Below are positions 1-8,083 of a stretch of DNA of 64,000 nt, piece after piece (within the stretch, counting starts at the first letter, position 1; the number at the start of each line of letters is the position of its first letter). The stretch spans positions 3,014,265-3,078,264 of the forward strand of contig NZ_KB913017.1 in assembly GCF_000383975.1 (NCBI RefSeq), given 5' to 3'. A model generated the notes under the pieces. That model ran no database searches and was not told the DNA's origin. It worked only from the letters and a program-made list of their open reading frames with translations. The DNA comes from Natronorubrum tibetense GA33 (GTDB lineage: Archaea > Halobacteriota > Halobacteria > Halobacteriales > Natrialbaceae). A program made the position numbers and the translations under genes.

Positions 1-1
1 G

Positions 2-616
2 CTCGAGGTGAGCGCGCGAGTCGAGGCCGAATCGGAACTCCCGATCGGCTCCGGCTTCGGGGTCTCGGGCGCGATGGCGCTCGGAACCGCGCTCGCGGCG
101 AACCGGGTGTTCGAGCGCAAGCTTTCCTGGAACGAACTCGTGACCATCGCACACGGAGCCGAAGTGCAGGCGGGAACCGGGCTGGGGGACGTGGTCGCAC
201 AGGCTCACGGGGGCATCCCGATTCGGCTGGAGCCGGGCGCTCCACAGGTGAACAAACTCGACGCGATTCCGTCTCGGGCGCGCGTGGAGTACGTGTCGTT
301 CGGCGAACTTTCGACCGCGGACGTGCTATCGGGCGAGACCGACCAGCTCTCGGCCGCCGGAAAGCAGGCGCTCTCGCGGGTCGTCGAAGAACCGACGCTG
401 CTCTCCTTTATGTACGCCTCTCGGCTGTTCGCCCGCGAAGCGGGGCTGTTGACCGAGCAGGTCGCGCGGACGATTGGCGACGTGACGGAAGCGGACGGAC
501 AGGCCTCGATGGCCATGCTCGGCGAGACCGTCTTTGCGCTCGGCACGGGGTTGTCGGACGCCGGCTACGAGCCGACGGTCTGTGCGACACATCCGGCGGG
601 TGCACTGTTGAAGTAA
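2..616 (+). CDS. pantoate kinase (PoK), 5'-truncated by window edge
   Basis: This is a GHMP-family kinase that phosphorylates pantoate to 4-phosphopantoate, the first of the two archaeal steps that replace bacterial PanC/PanK in CoA synthesis. The open frame runs off the left edge, so the start lies outside the window. A GTG at 8 is in frame but is probably internal. The visible start contains the GHMP glycine-rich motif PIGSGFGVSGA, and the segment AGTGLGDVVAQ(A)HGG is typical of archaeal pantoate kinases. The partner enzyme, phosphopantothenate synthetase, lies at 7268. The family assignment is from sequence recall. The missing N-terminus (substrate-binding strand and first motif) cannot be assessed. 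Confidence 0.85.
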   Translation, partial: LEVSARVEAESELPIGSGFGVSGAMALGTALAANRVFERKLSWNELVTIAHGAEVQAGTGLGDVVAQAHGGIPIRLEPGAPQVNKLDAIPSRARVEYVSFGELSTADVLSGETDQLSAAGKQALSRVVEEPTLLSFMYASRLFAREAGLLTEQVARTIGDVTEADGQASMAMLGETVFALGTGLSDAGYEPTVCATHPAGALLK

Positions 617-844
617 CGAGTTCCGTGGCGAGACAGTTTGGGTCGCTCGAGGATCGATTCCGTTTACCTCGGTCGTGAGTCAATTACGCGCGCCGAGCGG
701 TCTGTATACGTTCGGTACGCTCCGCTTGTCGAGTCTGCGAAGCGATTCAGCTACCCACACGGCCCGCGGGGGAATATATCAGAACTCGATACTGTGGCCG
801 GAGCTTTATTATGGTGGGTTTCAGTTATCCGGTCAAGTTTACGA

Positions 845-3742
845 ATGTCTTCAACGACTGAAATTCATCAAAAGCTGTTTCGGCTGTACGAACACTACGT
901 CGGTGAACCCGACTCGAGCAAGGACGTCTACGGCTACTGGATATTCATCGCCGGCTACCTCCTCGGTGCAGCCGGGATATTCACGTTCGTCGTCGGCTAC
1001 GCCGGGAGTGCGGATTCCTACACGCTGATTCGGATCTCCGGCGTCACGGCGGCGACGGGGCTTGCGCTCTGTCTGTTCGGAATCGTCCTCATGCTCCCGG
1101 TACGACGGATCGGGATCTACGCCAGCGTGCTCGGACTCCTCGTCGCACTCGGCGGCGTCGTCTTCTTCGGGTGGGCCTACCCCTACAACTGGCGAGAGCT
1201 CGGGACCGACTACAGCGTCCAGGTCATCTCCGTCTACGCGCTCGGAATCGGCCTGATCGCTGGCGTCACAGCCCTCGTCCCCATCCTCACGGGACAGAAG
1301 GGGATGTTCGTCGAGGAGGAGGGTGCGACAGACGATCCGGACATTCTCACCGGCGACGCGATGGAGGGCGCCCAGTTCGCCGTCTTCCGTGACGAGAACG
1401 GCGACTGGGAGTGGAACGTCCTCCACCTGGAGGCGCTCGCGACGAGCAACGAGAGCGCCGTCACGCGACCCGACGCGACCGAGGGCATCGAGCGCGTCCA
1501 GTCCCAGATTAGCTCCGCGGGACTGATGGAGCTCACCACCTCCGCGTTCCGACTCTACGAGGACCGGGACGGCACCTGGCAGTGGACGCTCGCCCGCGAC
1601 GATGGCAGCGTCGTTGGCTCGAGCACCGGCGAGTTCGACCAGCGCGACGGGGCTGAAAACTCCGTGAGCTTCCTCAAGGACCGCGGCCCCGAGGCAGACG
1701 TCATCGAGATCGAGGGCGCCGCGTTCACGTACGAGGAAAAACGCGACCAGTGGTTCTGGCAACTCGTCGACGACGAACGGAATCCGTTGGCCTCGAGCGA
1801 CTCCGGCTTCGGAACCCAGGAGCAGGCCGAGGAGGCCGCACAGACGTTCGCGGAACGGTTCGACCGCGCGCGCCTGCTCGACATCGAACACGTCGGCGTC
1901 GAACTCGTCGAACGACCTGGCGGCTGGACGTGGCGCTTCGTCGACGACGGGGACGACGTCGTCGCGAGCGCATCGGACACTTTCGACAGTCGGCGCGACG
2001 CCGAGGAAGCCGCCGAAGCGTTGCTCCCCGCCCTGGAGTCGGCATCGATTACCGTGGCTGGCGAGCCGACCTACGAACTCTACGAGTCTGGCAGCGACTG
2101 GCGCTGGCGGCTCGTCGACGAGACCGAGCACGTCGTCGCCCGGAGTCCCCCCGAGATCAGCGAAGCGGCGGACGTCGAGTCGGCCGCCGATCGGTTCAGC
2201 GACGGAGCCCTCGAGGCCGACATCGTCGAAATCGACGAGGCGGAGTACGAGGTGTATCCGACTGCGACCGCGTCGACGGCTGCCGACTCGGACGATGACC
2301 TCCCGGCAACGGTGGACGACGCGGTCGCCCAGACCGACGGCGGCACGACGCTCGAGTACGACGATCAGACGGGGCCCGACTGGAACTGGCGGCTCGTCAC
2401 CGACGATCGCGAGATCGTCGCCGCGAGCAACGAACCCCACTCGGACGCCGAGACGGCGTCGGAGGCGATCCAGCGGGTTCGCGAACAGGCCAGCGAGGCC
2501 GACCTCATCGAGTTCGAACACGCGGCGTTTCAGGTCTACGAGGCCGACTCCGGTGAGTGGCGCTGGCGGCTCATCGACGAGGACGGCAACGTTCTCGCCG
2601 ACAGCGGCCAGGAACACACTTCGCGCGGCGAGGCCGCCGAGGCGATGATGACGCTGAAAGAGCAGGCCCCCGACGCCGAACTGCTCGAGATCGAGACTGC
2701 CGCGTTCGAACTGTTCGTCAACGAGGACGACGAGTGGGGCTGGCGACTCATCGACGAAGCCGGGAAACTCGTCGCCGAAGACCCCGCCACGCACCCGACT
2801 CGCGGCGCCGCACGACAGGCGATGAACCGACTGCTCGAGCACTTAGACTCCGACATTCGGACGATGGACGATGCGATCTTCCAGACCTACGCGGCCGAAG
2901 ACTGGCAGTGGCGGTTCGTGCTGCCCTCGGGCGAGACCGTCGCGGAAGCCGGCGAAGCTCACCCGACCCGGGACGAACTCGTCGACGAGTTGGCGGACAT
3001 CCGTCACTCGGCCGCCGCGGCTCACCAGCACACGATCGGCGATGTCGCCGTCCAACTGTACGACAGCGGCGGCTGGCACTGGCGGCTGCTCGACCGCGAC
3101 CGCGAGGAGGTCGCGGACTCCACCGTCACCTACGACACGCGCGACGAGGCCACGAACGGCGCCGAGAGCCTGAAGGCTCACGCCGTCGACGCACCGATCT
3201 TTGCGATCGAGGACGCCGCAATTCGACTGGACGGCAGCGACGGGTGGACGTGGGAGCTCATCGACCGCGACCGCGAGGTCAGTGCGAGCGCGGTCGGTGC
3301 CGTCTCCACCAAGGCCGCCGCCATGGGTGCCATCGAGGACGTGCGCCAGCTCGCGCCGATGGCGGGTCGGGTCGACTTCGATGTCGCCTCCTTCGAACTC
3401 GTCGCCGACGAGGACGAGCGCTGGAAGTGGCGACTCATCGACGAGGACGGGCGGACGATCGCGACCGGCTCCGAGAGCCACGACTCGACTGAGGCCGCGC
3501 GCACGGCCCTCGAGAACGTCCGCGAACTGATCGAAGAGGCGAGCATCCTCGAGATCGACAGCGTCTCCTTCGAACTGCACACGGACGAGGAAGGCGAGGG
3601 CTGGGTCTGGCGGCTGGTCGACGAGTACGGCTCGACGATGGCCGAGAGCACCCAGACCTACGAGAGCCGCACCGACGCCCGCGAGGCGATGAACGACGTG
3701 AAAGCCCACGCCCCAGACGGCTGGATCACCTTTACCGAGTAA
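845..3742 (+). CDS. four-TM membrane protein with 13 tandem DUF1508-like repeats
   Basis: The 965-residue protein begins with four predicted membrane helices at about 31-53, 60-86, 89-111 and 125-148. From about residue 177 to the end there are 13 consecutive units of roughly 57-60 residues. Each has an aromatic/acidic strand, a W-x-W core followed by (R)-L-(V/I)-D, and an alanine-rich helix, which is the pattern of DUF1508/YegP domains that usually occur as one or two copies. Positive charges at the N-terminus and in the TM2-TM3 loop (PVRRIG) put the repeat arm in the cytoplasm. The frame is open back to 638, but the ATG at 845 gives a natural N-terminus with an AT-rich TATA-like stretch about 35-40 nt upstream. 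Function is unknown. The repeats look like a scaffold or binding arm (inference). Confidence 0.85.
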   Translation: MSSTTEIHQKLFRLYEHYVGEPDSSKDVYGYWIFIAGYLLGAAGIFTFVVGYAGSADSYTLIRISGVTAATGLALCLFGIVLMLPVRRIGIYASVLGLLVALGGVVFFGWAYPYNWRELGTDYSVQVISVYALGIGLIAGVTALVPILTGQKGMFVEEEGATDDPDILTGDAMEGAQFAVFRDENGDWEWNVLHLEALATSNESAVTRPDATEGIERVQSQISSAGLMELTTSAFRLYEDRDGTWQWTLARDDGSVVGSSTGEFDQRDGAENSVSFLKDRGPEADVIEIEGAAFTYEEKRDQWFWQLVDDERNPLASSDSGFGTQEQAEEAAQTFAERFDRARLLDIEHVGVELVERPGGWTWRFVDDGDDVVASASDTFDSRRDAEEAAEALLPALESASITVAGEPTYELYESGSDWRWRLVDETEHVVARSPPEISEAADVESAADRFSDGALEADIVEIDEAEYEVYPTATASTAADSDDDLPATVDDAVAQTDGGTTLEYDDQTGPDWNWRLVTDDREIVAASNEPHSDAETASEAIQRVREQASEADLIEFEHAAFQVYEADSGEWRWRLIDEDGNVLADSGQEHTSRGEAAEAMMTLKEQAPDAELLEIETAAFELFVNEDDEWGWRLIDEAGKLVAEDPATHPTRGAARQAMNRLLEHLDSDIRTMDDAIFQTYAAEDWQWRFVLPSGETVAEAGEAHPTRDELVDELADIRHSAAAAHQHTIGDVAVQLYDSGGWHWRLLDRDREEVADSTVTYDTRDEATNGAESLKAHAVDAPIFAIEDAAIRLDGSDGWTWELIDRDREVSASAVGAVSTKAAAMGAIEDVRQLAPMAGRVDFDVASFELVADEDERWKWRLIDEDGRTIATGSESHDSTEAARTALENVRELIEEASILEIDSVSFELHTDEEGEGWVWRLVDEYGSTMAESTQTYESRTDAREAMNDVKAHAPDGWITFTE

Positions 3743-3801
3743 GCGTCGCTCGCCCGGACGACCGTCGACTGCCGACCGTTTCCGCTGTTTTTCGCCGTTT
3801 T

Positions 3802-4764
3802 TCACTCCAGACGACCACCGACTCGACGGGGCCGTTCCGGATCGATCGCGTGGGCGAGGAGTTCGATGTCGTCCGCGATCGGATACTCGAGGATCCGCGC
3901 CGGCTCCTCGAAGATTCGACCCGCGAGGAGTTCCGACACGCGCGCGATGGGGTTCCAGGTGTCGTAGTAGGCGTCGTACACTCCTTCCATGTCCGCCGTC
4001 TCCATGTATTGATAGGCCGTGTATCCGTCCGAACCGCGCTCGAGAACGATCGATTCGGTGTACATTGCCTCGGCTTCGAGCACTGCGCGGCTCCAGGATT
4101 CGATCCACCCGAGTTCGAGTTCGCCGGCGATCACGTCCCGGGAGACGGCCGCGAACCGGTCGGCGAACCGCTCGGAAACGCCGGATTCGAGGTCCAGCCG
4201 AACCAGCCCGACGTCGACCGCCGCCTCGTCGGGACCGATGACGGTCGTCGGTTCCGATCCGTCGGCCGCGATCGTTCGCGGCCGCGTAGGATGGACGGCG
4301 TGGACGAGCAACTCCCGATCGGCCGATTCGTCGGGTATAGAGAGCGCGTCGTGCGTCACGGGGAAGGCGTTGACAACCGTCGATTCGGGGTCGGACCATT
4401 CGGCAACGACGGTTCGGGGAACCTCGACGTACCAGCGGAGTAAGGGGTCCTCCCCACCGGATTCGAGGAACAACGAAGCCGTGCTCGCACCCTCGAGTCG
4501 GAGCAGACGGGTCGACTCGTGGCCGACGAGCGTTTCGGTGACGGAATCGGTGACCGATTCGACGCGGTCGTGATCGATCCGCCGGTCGACGAGAAACGCC
4601 GCTGCGTGCCGTTCCGTGACGGAACGTACCTCGTCGGTCGTCGACTCGACACGAGAACGGTACCGGGAGTAGGCGATTGCCGCCGCGGTCGCGAACGCGA
4701 CCGCTGCGGTCGCGCCGAGGAGCGGCCCACGGCCGGGTCGATGGCGAACCAAATTTCGGACCAT
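3802..4764 (-). CDS. membrane-anchored protein with two DUF6176-like halves
   Basis: This 320-residue protein has one hydrophobic segment at about 15-31 (GATAAVAFATAAAIAY), followed by two homologous halves. Each half has a Glu/Arg-rich helix, a strand ending in a Y-rich 'WYVEVP'/'YQYMETADM' motif, and closes with a similar block, LLVHAVHPTRPRTI in the first and LLAHAIDPERPRRV in the second. The second half resembles the haloarchaeal DUF6176 family as I recall it, and the first is a diverged copy. It converges with the DUF1508-repeat gene (59 bp apart) and is divergent from the HTH gene at 4848. The molecular role is unknown. Membrane anchoring is inferred from the single N-terminal helix. 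Confidence 0.7.
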   Translation of the reverse strand: MVRNLVRHRPGRGPLLGATAAVAFATAAAIAYSRYRSRVESTTDEVRSVTERHAAAFLVDRRIDHDRVESVTDSVTETLVGHESTRLLRLEGASTASLFLESGGEDPLLRWYVEVPRTVVAEWSDPESTVVNAFPVTHDALSIPDESADRELLVHAVHPTRPRTIAADGSEPTTVIGPDEAAVDVGLVRLDLESGVSERFADRFAAVSRDVIAGELELGWIESWSRAVLEAEAMYTESIVLERGSDGYTAYQYMETADMEGVYDAYYDTWNPIARVSELLAGRIFEEPARILEYPIADDIELLAHAIDPERPRRVGGRLE

Positions 4765-4816
4765 ATCGTCGTTTTCGCCGACGACGCCGTCGGACTATTC
4801 ACGAATCCTATCGGGG

Positions 4817-4825
4817 TTTTATATT
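4817..4825 (+). promoter_or_regulatory. TATA box of the HTH gene at 4848
   Basis: TTTTATATT sits 23-31 nt before the ATG at 4848. This is the spacing expected if transcription starts at or beside the start codon. It supports 4848 over the upstream in-frame position at 4677. Confidence 0.6.
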
Positions 4826-4847
4826 CTCCGGGCGACACCCTCGCGTT

Positions 4848-5495
4848 ATGAAATCGATGCGTATCGAACTGCAGTACGACCGAGACGCGGTTCCGCCGCT
4901 GCATCGAGGCATCTGCGAGTCGCCGGCTCTCGACCGGGAGATCATCGTCGGCGGGCAATCGGTCGACGGCGTCGAGACGATCACGTCGTTCGTCTACGGC
5001 GACTCCGAGGCCTACGAGTCGCTACTCGACGACCTCGAGACCGTCCTCGAGTACGATATCACGCCCTCCGACGACGGCTTCTTTCTCTATCTTCGCCGGG
5101 ATCTCGGTCCGGAAGGGTTGTCACTCTTGAACGCGCTCGCACAGGAGACCGTCGTGGTCGTCCCACCCATCGAGATTCGTTCGGACCGAACGATCCGGCT
5201 GACCGTCGTCGGCCACCCGTCGGCGCTGACCGCCGTCGTAGAGGAGGTACCAGACGGAATGGGACTGGACGTCCGTTGGGTCAGCCAGGAGATTGCAGTC
5301 GCCGACGCGTCGGTGTCCGATCGACAGGCGGCCGCACTACAGGCCGCCTGGGATGTCGGGTTCTACGAGGTTCCGCGCGAGGGCGGTATCGAGGCTGTCG
5401 CGGCGGAACTCGACTGCGCTGTCTCGACCGCGTCGGAACTGGTCCGTCGCGGCGAGGCGAACGCCGTAGGGCGAGTCCTCGATAGCGGTCCGTAG
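4848..5495 (+). CDS. Bat-type helix-turn-helix (HTH_10) regulator
   Basis: The protein has 215 residues. The C-terminal part, from about 155, reads VSDRQAAALQAAWDVGFYEVPRE and continues into an EAVAAELDCAVSTASELVRRGE-type helix pair. This is the HTH_10 domain of the bacterio-opsin-activator (Bat) family, which is greatly expanded in haloarchaea. The N-terminal 150 residues are the usual poorly characterised sensor/dimer half of these two-domain proteins, with no recognisable PAS or GAF motif. It is expected to be a cytoplasmic DNA-binding regulator. The target is unknown. It is transcribed away from the DUF6176-like gene and is followed by an intergenic region carrying an 84-bp palindromic element. 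Confidence 0.8.
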   Translation: MKSMRIELQYDRDAVPPLHRGICESPALDREIIVGGQSVDGVETITSFVYGDSEAYESLLDDLETVLEYDITPSDDGFFLYLRRDLGPEGLSLLNALAQETVVVVPPIEIRSDRTIRLTVVGHPSALTAVVEEVPDGMGLDVRWVSQEIAVADASVSDRQAAALQAAWDVGFYEVPREGGIEAVAAELDCAVSTASELVRRGEANAVGRVLDSGP

Positions 5496-5589
5496 GACGG
5501 TTCGGTAGCTCCGTTACTAATTCCTTCTTCAGATGTACTTTGACAGTATCGAGTAGCGCCTCAGCGATCTCAGTTCTCGTACGTTACTA

Positions 5590-5673
5590 TATAGTAGCCA
5601 CTGAAAGTCACTGCACACCTGATCGCACGACAGCTGTGCGATCAGTGTGTAAATCGTTTCAGTTGTTACTATA
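5590..5673. mobile_element. 84-bp palindromic MITE-like element, copy 1
   Basis: The ends are TATAGTA and TACTATA. The arms are imperfect inverted repeats (about 18 nt similar) and the centre is a perfect 8-bp stem, GATCGCAC/GTGCGATC. The element is non-coding. Copies at 7137 and 47687 share the two distinguishable ends (TATAGTAACAACTGAAACGA on one side, TCAGT-GCTACTATA on the other). Copy 1 is in the opposite orientation to the other two. Confidence 0.75.
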
Positions 5674-5746
5674 GGTGTGGCCTGCACTCACATTGCTCAG
5701 TACGTGACGGCGTCACCCTGTCCAGAATCGAACGACGTCCGTTTGC

Positions 5747-6040
5747 TCATGCTGTGTCCATGTCCAGCGTCTCTTCGAGAGGTTCGACACGAAACACGTA
5801 ATCCGCGTAACTGTCAGCAAGATTCGTGGGACTCTCTTCGGCGGCATGCTCTTGACAGAGAACGGCCTCTGCCTCAACGGCACCGTGCCCGGTTTCTTCC
5901 TGATATCGCTCGAGGACGACAAACGTCGCCCGCTCGGTGCAGCCGCGACGGTGGCACTCGGGAGGCGATTCTGGAACTCCGTCCTCGCGTCGGTTCTCGT
6001 CGTCTGTTTGCTTCTCTCGGCTGTTTTCCGTGTCTGTCAT
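5747..6040 (-). CDS. small CC-CH zinc-binding haloarchaeal protein
   Basis: The protein has 97 residues. After an acidic, disordered N-terminus come Cys29 and Cys34 (ECHRRGC), then Cys62 and His65 (LCQEH), giving a plausible four-ligand zinc site. The frame is open upstream to 6181, but the ATG at 6040 gives a typical acidic haloarchaeal N-terminus (MTDTENSREK) and the upstream extension has no acidic bias. I recognise the general form (ECHRxGC, then VLERYQE, then ESPTNL) as a conserved haloarchaeal small protein without an assigned function. It lies between two inverted copies of the 84-bp element and beside a methyltransferase on the same strand. Confidence 0.75.
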   Translation of the reverse strand: MTDTENSREKQTDDENRREDGVPESPPECHRRGCTERATFVVLERYQEETGHGAVEAEAVLCQEHAAEESPTNLADSYADYVFRVEPLEETLDMDTA

Positions 6041-6294
6041 CTTTACTCCGTAGGGAAGCAAGCGCGATAATGCTGTGGGCGTTCGCACTCTCGGTGATGC
6101 ATAGGCGCTGTGAGTTGAGCACGGGTTGTTCGAACCATTCGAATTCTGATAGGAGTGTTGCGACCGACTCGGAGACGCCATTCAGCCGACGGAACACTTC
6201 GTTGAAACGCGAAACCAATATTGAGTGACAGCGATCGCTCGGTTGCAGACTTACCTCGGCAACATACCGCAGTCACTCGACGAAGCTGATTCGG

Positions 6295-6996
6295 TTAGAC
6301 TGCGTCGCGTTTCTCACAGACGACGGTGTACGTGGTGCCGTGCGTGTAGGTGTCGACGATCTCGCTCGTATCGAAGACGACCTCGAGCGCCTCCACGACG
6401 TCATCGTCCGGATTCCAGTTCGCGTACCAGCGCAGGAAACGCCAAATGAACGGGTTCAGAACTCGAGCGGGGCCGTCGGGAAACGGTCTGACGTCGAACA
6501 CAACGAACGTCGAGTCGGGGACCAGCGATCGGTAGACGGTCTCGACCGCTCGAGTGATATCGGGCATGACGGAGAGCGAGAGCGTCGCGAGCGCCGCGTC
6601 GAATGGCTCCTCGAACTCGACCGCCGTCGCGTCGGCGCGACGAACGTCGACGTTCTCCCAGCCGTGGGCGTCGATCCGCTCTCGAGCCTTCTCGATCATT
6701 TCCGGACTGTAGTCGACGGCGACGAGTTCGCCGGACTCGCCGATATCGGTGCGGATCCGCTCGAAGTTGACACCCGGCCCGCAGCCGATCTCCAGGACGC
6801 GGTCGCCCGACTCGAGCGCCAGTCGGTCGATGGCGGCTTCGCGCATCGGTTCGAAGTCGCGCTCGCTCATTCCGTACCAGTCGCTCCAGCGGTCCCAGAC
6901 GGTGCGACTGCGCTCGAGGTGGTCGGCGTACTCGTCGTCTCTGCTTGAGCCGTCGTTCCCGGGCGTCGGTTCTCGATCTCGAGAGTCCGTGGCCAT
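6295..6996 (-). CDS. class I SAM-dependent methyltransferase
   Basis: This 233-residue Rossmann-fold methyltransferase carries motif I VLEIGCGPG at 67-75, an acidic residue after strand 2 (VAVDYSPEM), and a motif IV/post-motif pattern (FDAALATLSLSVMPD). It belongs to the UbiE/arsenite-methyltransferase-like group (Methyltransf_11). The small-molecule or protein substrate cannot be told from sequence. The start was placed at the ATG at 6996 because the upstream open frame lacks haloarchaeal composition. An AT-rich stretch just upstream (about 7022-7032) could be the TATA element. It shares the segment between the two inverted 84-bp elements with the zinc-binding protein gene. Confidence 0.85.
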   Translation of the reverse strand: MATDSRDREPTPGNDGSSRDDEYADHLERSRTVWDRWSDWYGMSERDFEPMREAAIDRLALESGDRVLEIGCGPGVNFERIRTDIGESGELVAVDYSPEMIEKARERIDAHGWENVDVRRADATAVEFEEPFDAALATLSLSVMPDITRAVETVYRSLVPDSTFVVFDVRPFPDGPARVLNPFIWRFLRWYANWNPDDDVVEALEVVFDTSEIVDTYTHGTTYTVVCEKRDAV

Positions 6997-7136
6997 AGTC
7001 GAAGATCCGTCTACGCGGCTGAGTAATTTAACACGAAGCCTATCGGTCTTTATTAAGCGGCCTGCGGAGGACGGCGTCGATCCGTCGTACCAACGCCCTC
7101 CGACTCGTTCGGACTGGCATCTCGACCGGCCGCAGC

Positions 7137-7220
7137 TATAGTAACAACTGAAACGATACACACACCGATCGCAACGCCGTTCTGCGATCGGGTGTACACT
7201 GACTGTCAGTAGCTACTCTA
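7137..7220. mobile_element. 84-bp palindromic MITE-like element, copy 2
   Basis: It begins TATAGTAACAACTGAAACGA and ends GTAGCTACTCTA, with a central GATCGCA/TGCGATC stem. It aligns end to end with the reverse complement of the copy at 5590 and has the same length. With that copy it brackets 1.46 kb holding the zinc-binding protein and the methyltransferase. It lies just upstream of phosphopantothenate synthetase, ending 47 bp before its GTG. Confidence 0.75.
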
Positions 7221-7267
7221 TCCGACGGATCGGTCTGTTTTTTATCGACCGAATCCAGTGATCGATC

Positions 7268-8044
7268 GTGACCGATTACGACACCGTCTCCGCCGACGTC
7301 GAGCACGAAGAGGAGATACCGGAGGACCATCCCAGATACCAGGACCTGCTGACGCGCCATCGGATCGAGAAAGGTGTCGAGAAGGGGATCACGCACCTAC
7401 AGGGGATGCACGCCGAAGGTCGCGGGAGCGCCTTCGACTACCTGCTCGGTGAGGAAACGATTCCGAGTGCGGACGCGGCGGAGCGAGCGGCCGCGGCTCA
7501 CCTCCTGCTGGCCGACCATCCCGTGCTCTCGATCAACGGCAACGTCGCTGCACTGGTTCCGGGCGAGATGGCCGACCTGGCCGCGGCAACCGGTGCGGAC
7601 CTCGAGGTCAACCTCTTCAACCGCACGCCAGAGCGGATCGGCGCGATCGCGGCCCACTTGCGCGAGCACGGCGCGGAGGATGTCAAGGGCCTCGAGGCCG
7701 ACGCTCGCATTCCGAACCTCGACCACCAGCGCGCGAAGGTCGACGAGGACGGGATCTACGCCGCCGACGTCGTGCTCGTCCCCCTCGAGGACGGCGACCG
7801 TGCCGAGGCGTTGAACGAGATGGGGAAAACCGAGATCGTGATCGACCTGAACCCCCTCTCGCGGTCGCCACGGGTCGCCGAGGTGCCGATCGTGGACAAC
7901 ATCATCCGCGCCGTACCGAACATGACCGACCACGCGCACGAACTGGCCGACGCCGACGAGGCGGAACTGCAGCGAGTCATCGACGAGTTCGATCGGGAGG
8001 CGGCGCTCGAGGATGCGGAAAATCGGATTCGAAGCGGGTTGTAA
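7268..8044 (+). CDS. 4-phosphopantoate--beta-alanine ligase (phosphopantothenate synthetase)
   Basis: The protein has 258 residues and belongs to the archaeal DUF137/PPS family. The enzyme joins 4-phosphopantoate to beta-alanine using ATP, the step after pantoate kinase in archaeal CoA synthesis. Family hallmarks include HPRYQDLLTRHRIEKGVEKG near the N-terminus, a central SINGNVAAL strand, an NLFNRTPERI segment, and a C-terminal DLNPLSRSPRVAEVPIVDNI-like stretch. The GTG at 7268 is the start; the alternative frame at 7258 lacks these motifs. Pantoate kinase, its pathway partner, is the truncated gene at the left edge, so the two are separated here by about 6.7 kb of accessory genes. Confidence 0.9.
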   Translation: MTDYDTVSADVEHEEEIPEDHPRYQDLLTRHRIEKGVEKGITHLQGMHAEGRGSAFDYLLGEETIPSADAAERAAAAHLLLADHPVLSINGNVAALVPGEMADLAAATGADLEVNLFNRTPERIGAIAAHLREHGAEDVKGLEADARIPNLDHQRAKVDEDGIYAADVVLVPLEDGDRAEALNEMGKTEIVIDLNPLSRSPRVAEVPIVDNIIRAVPNMTDHAHELADADEAELQRVIDEFDREAALEDAENRIRSGL

Positions 8045-8083
8045 CGTCAGTGGGGTCTTGGTAACCGTGGTTCCTGCCCCCTG

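Noticed and set aside
851-2842. 663-residue antisense open frame over the DUF1508-repeat gene
   Set aside because: A GC-rich shadow whose repeats merely mirror the sense repeats. No promoter or recognisable domain.
2843-4399. 518-residue minus-strand open frame spanning two genes
   Set aside because: Arg-rich shadow composition; it covers the end of the repeat gene and most of the 3802-4764 gene in the wrong frame.
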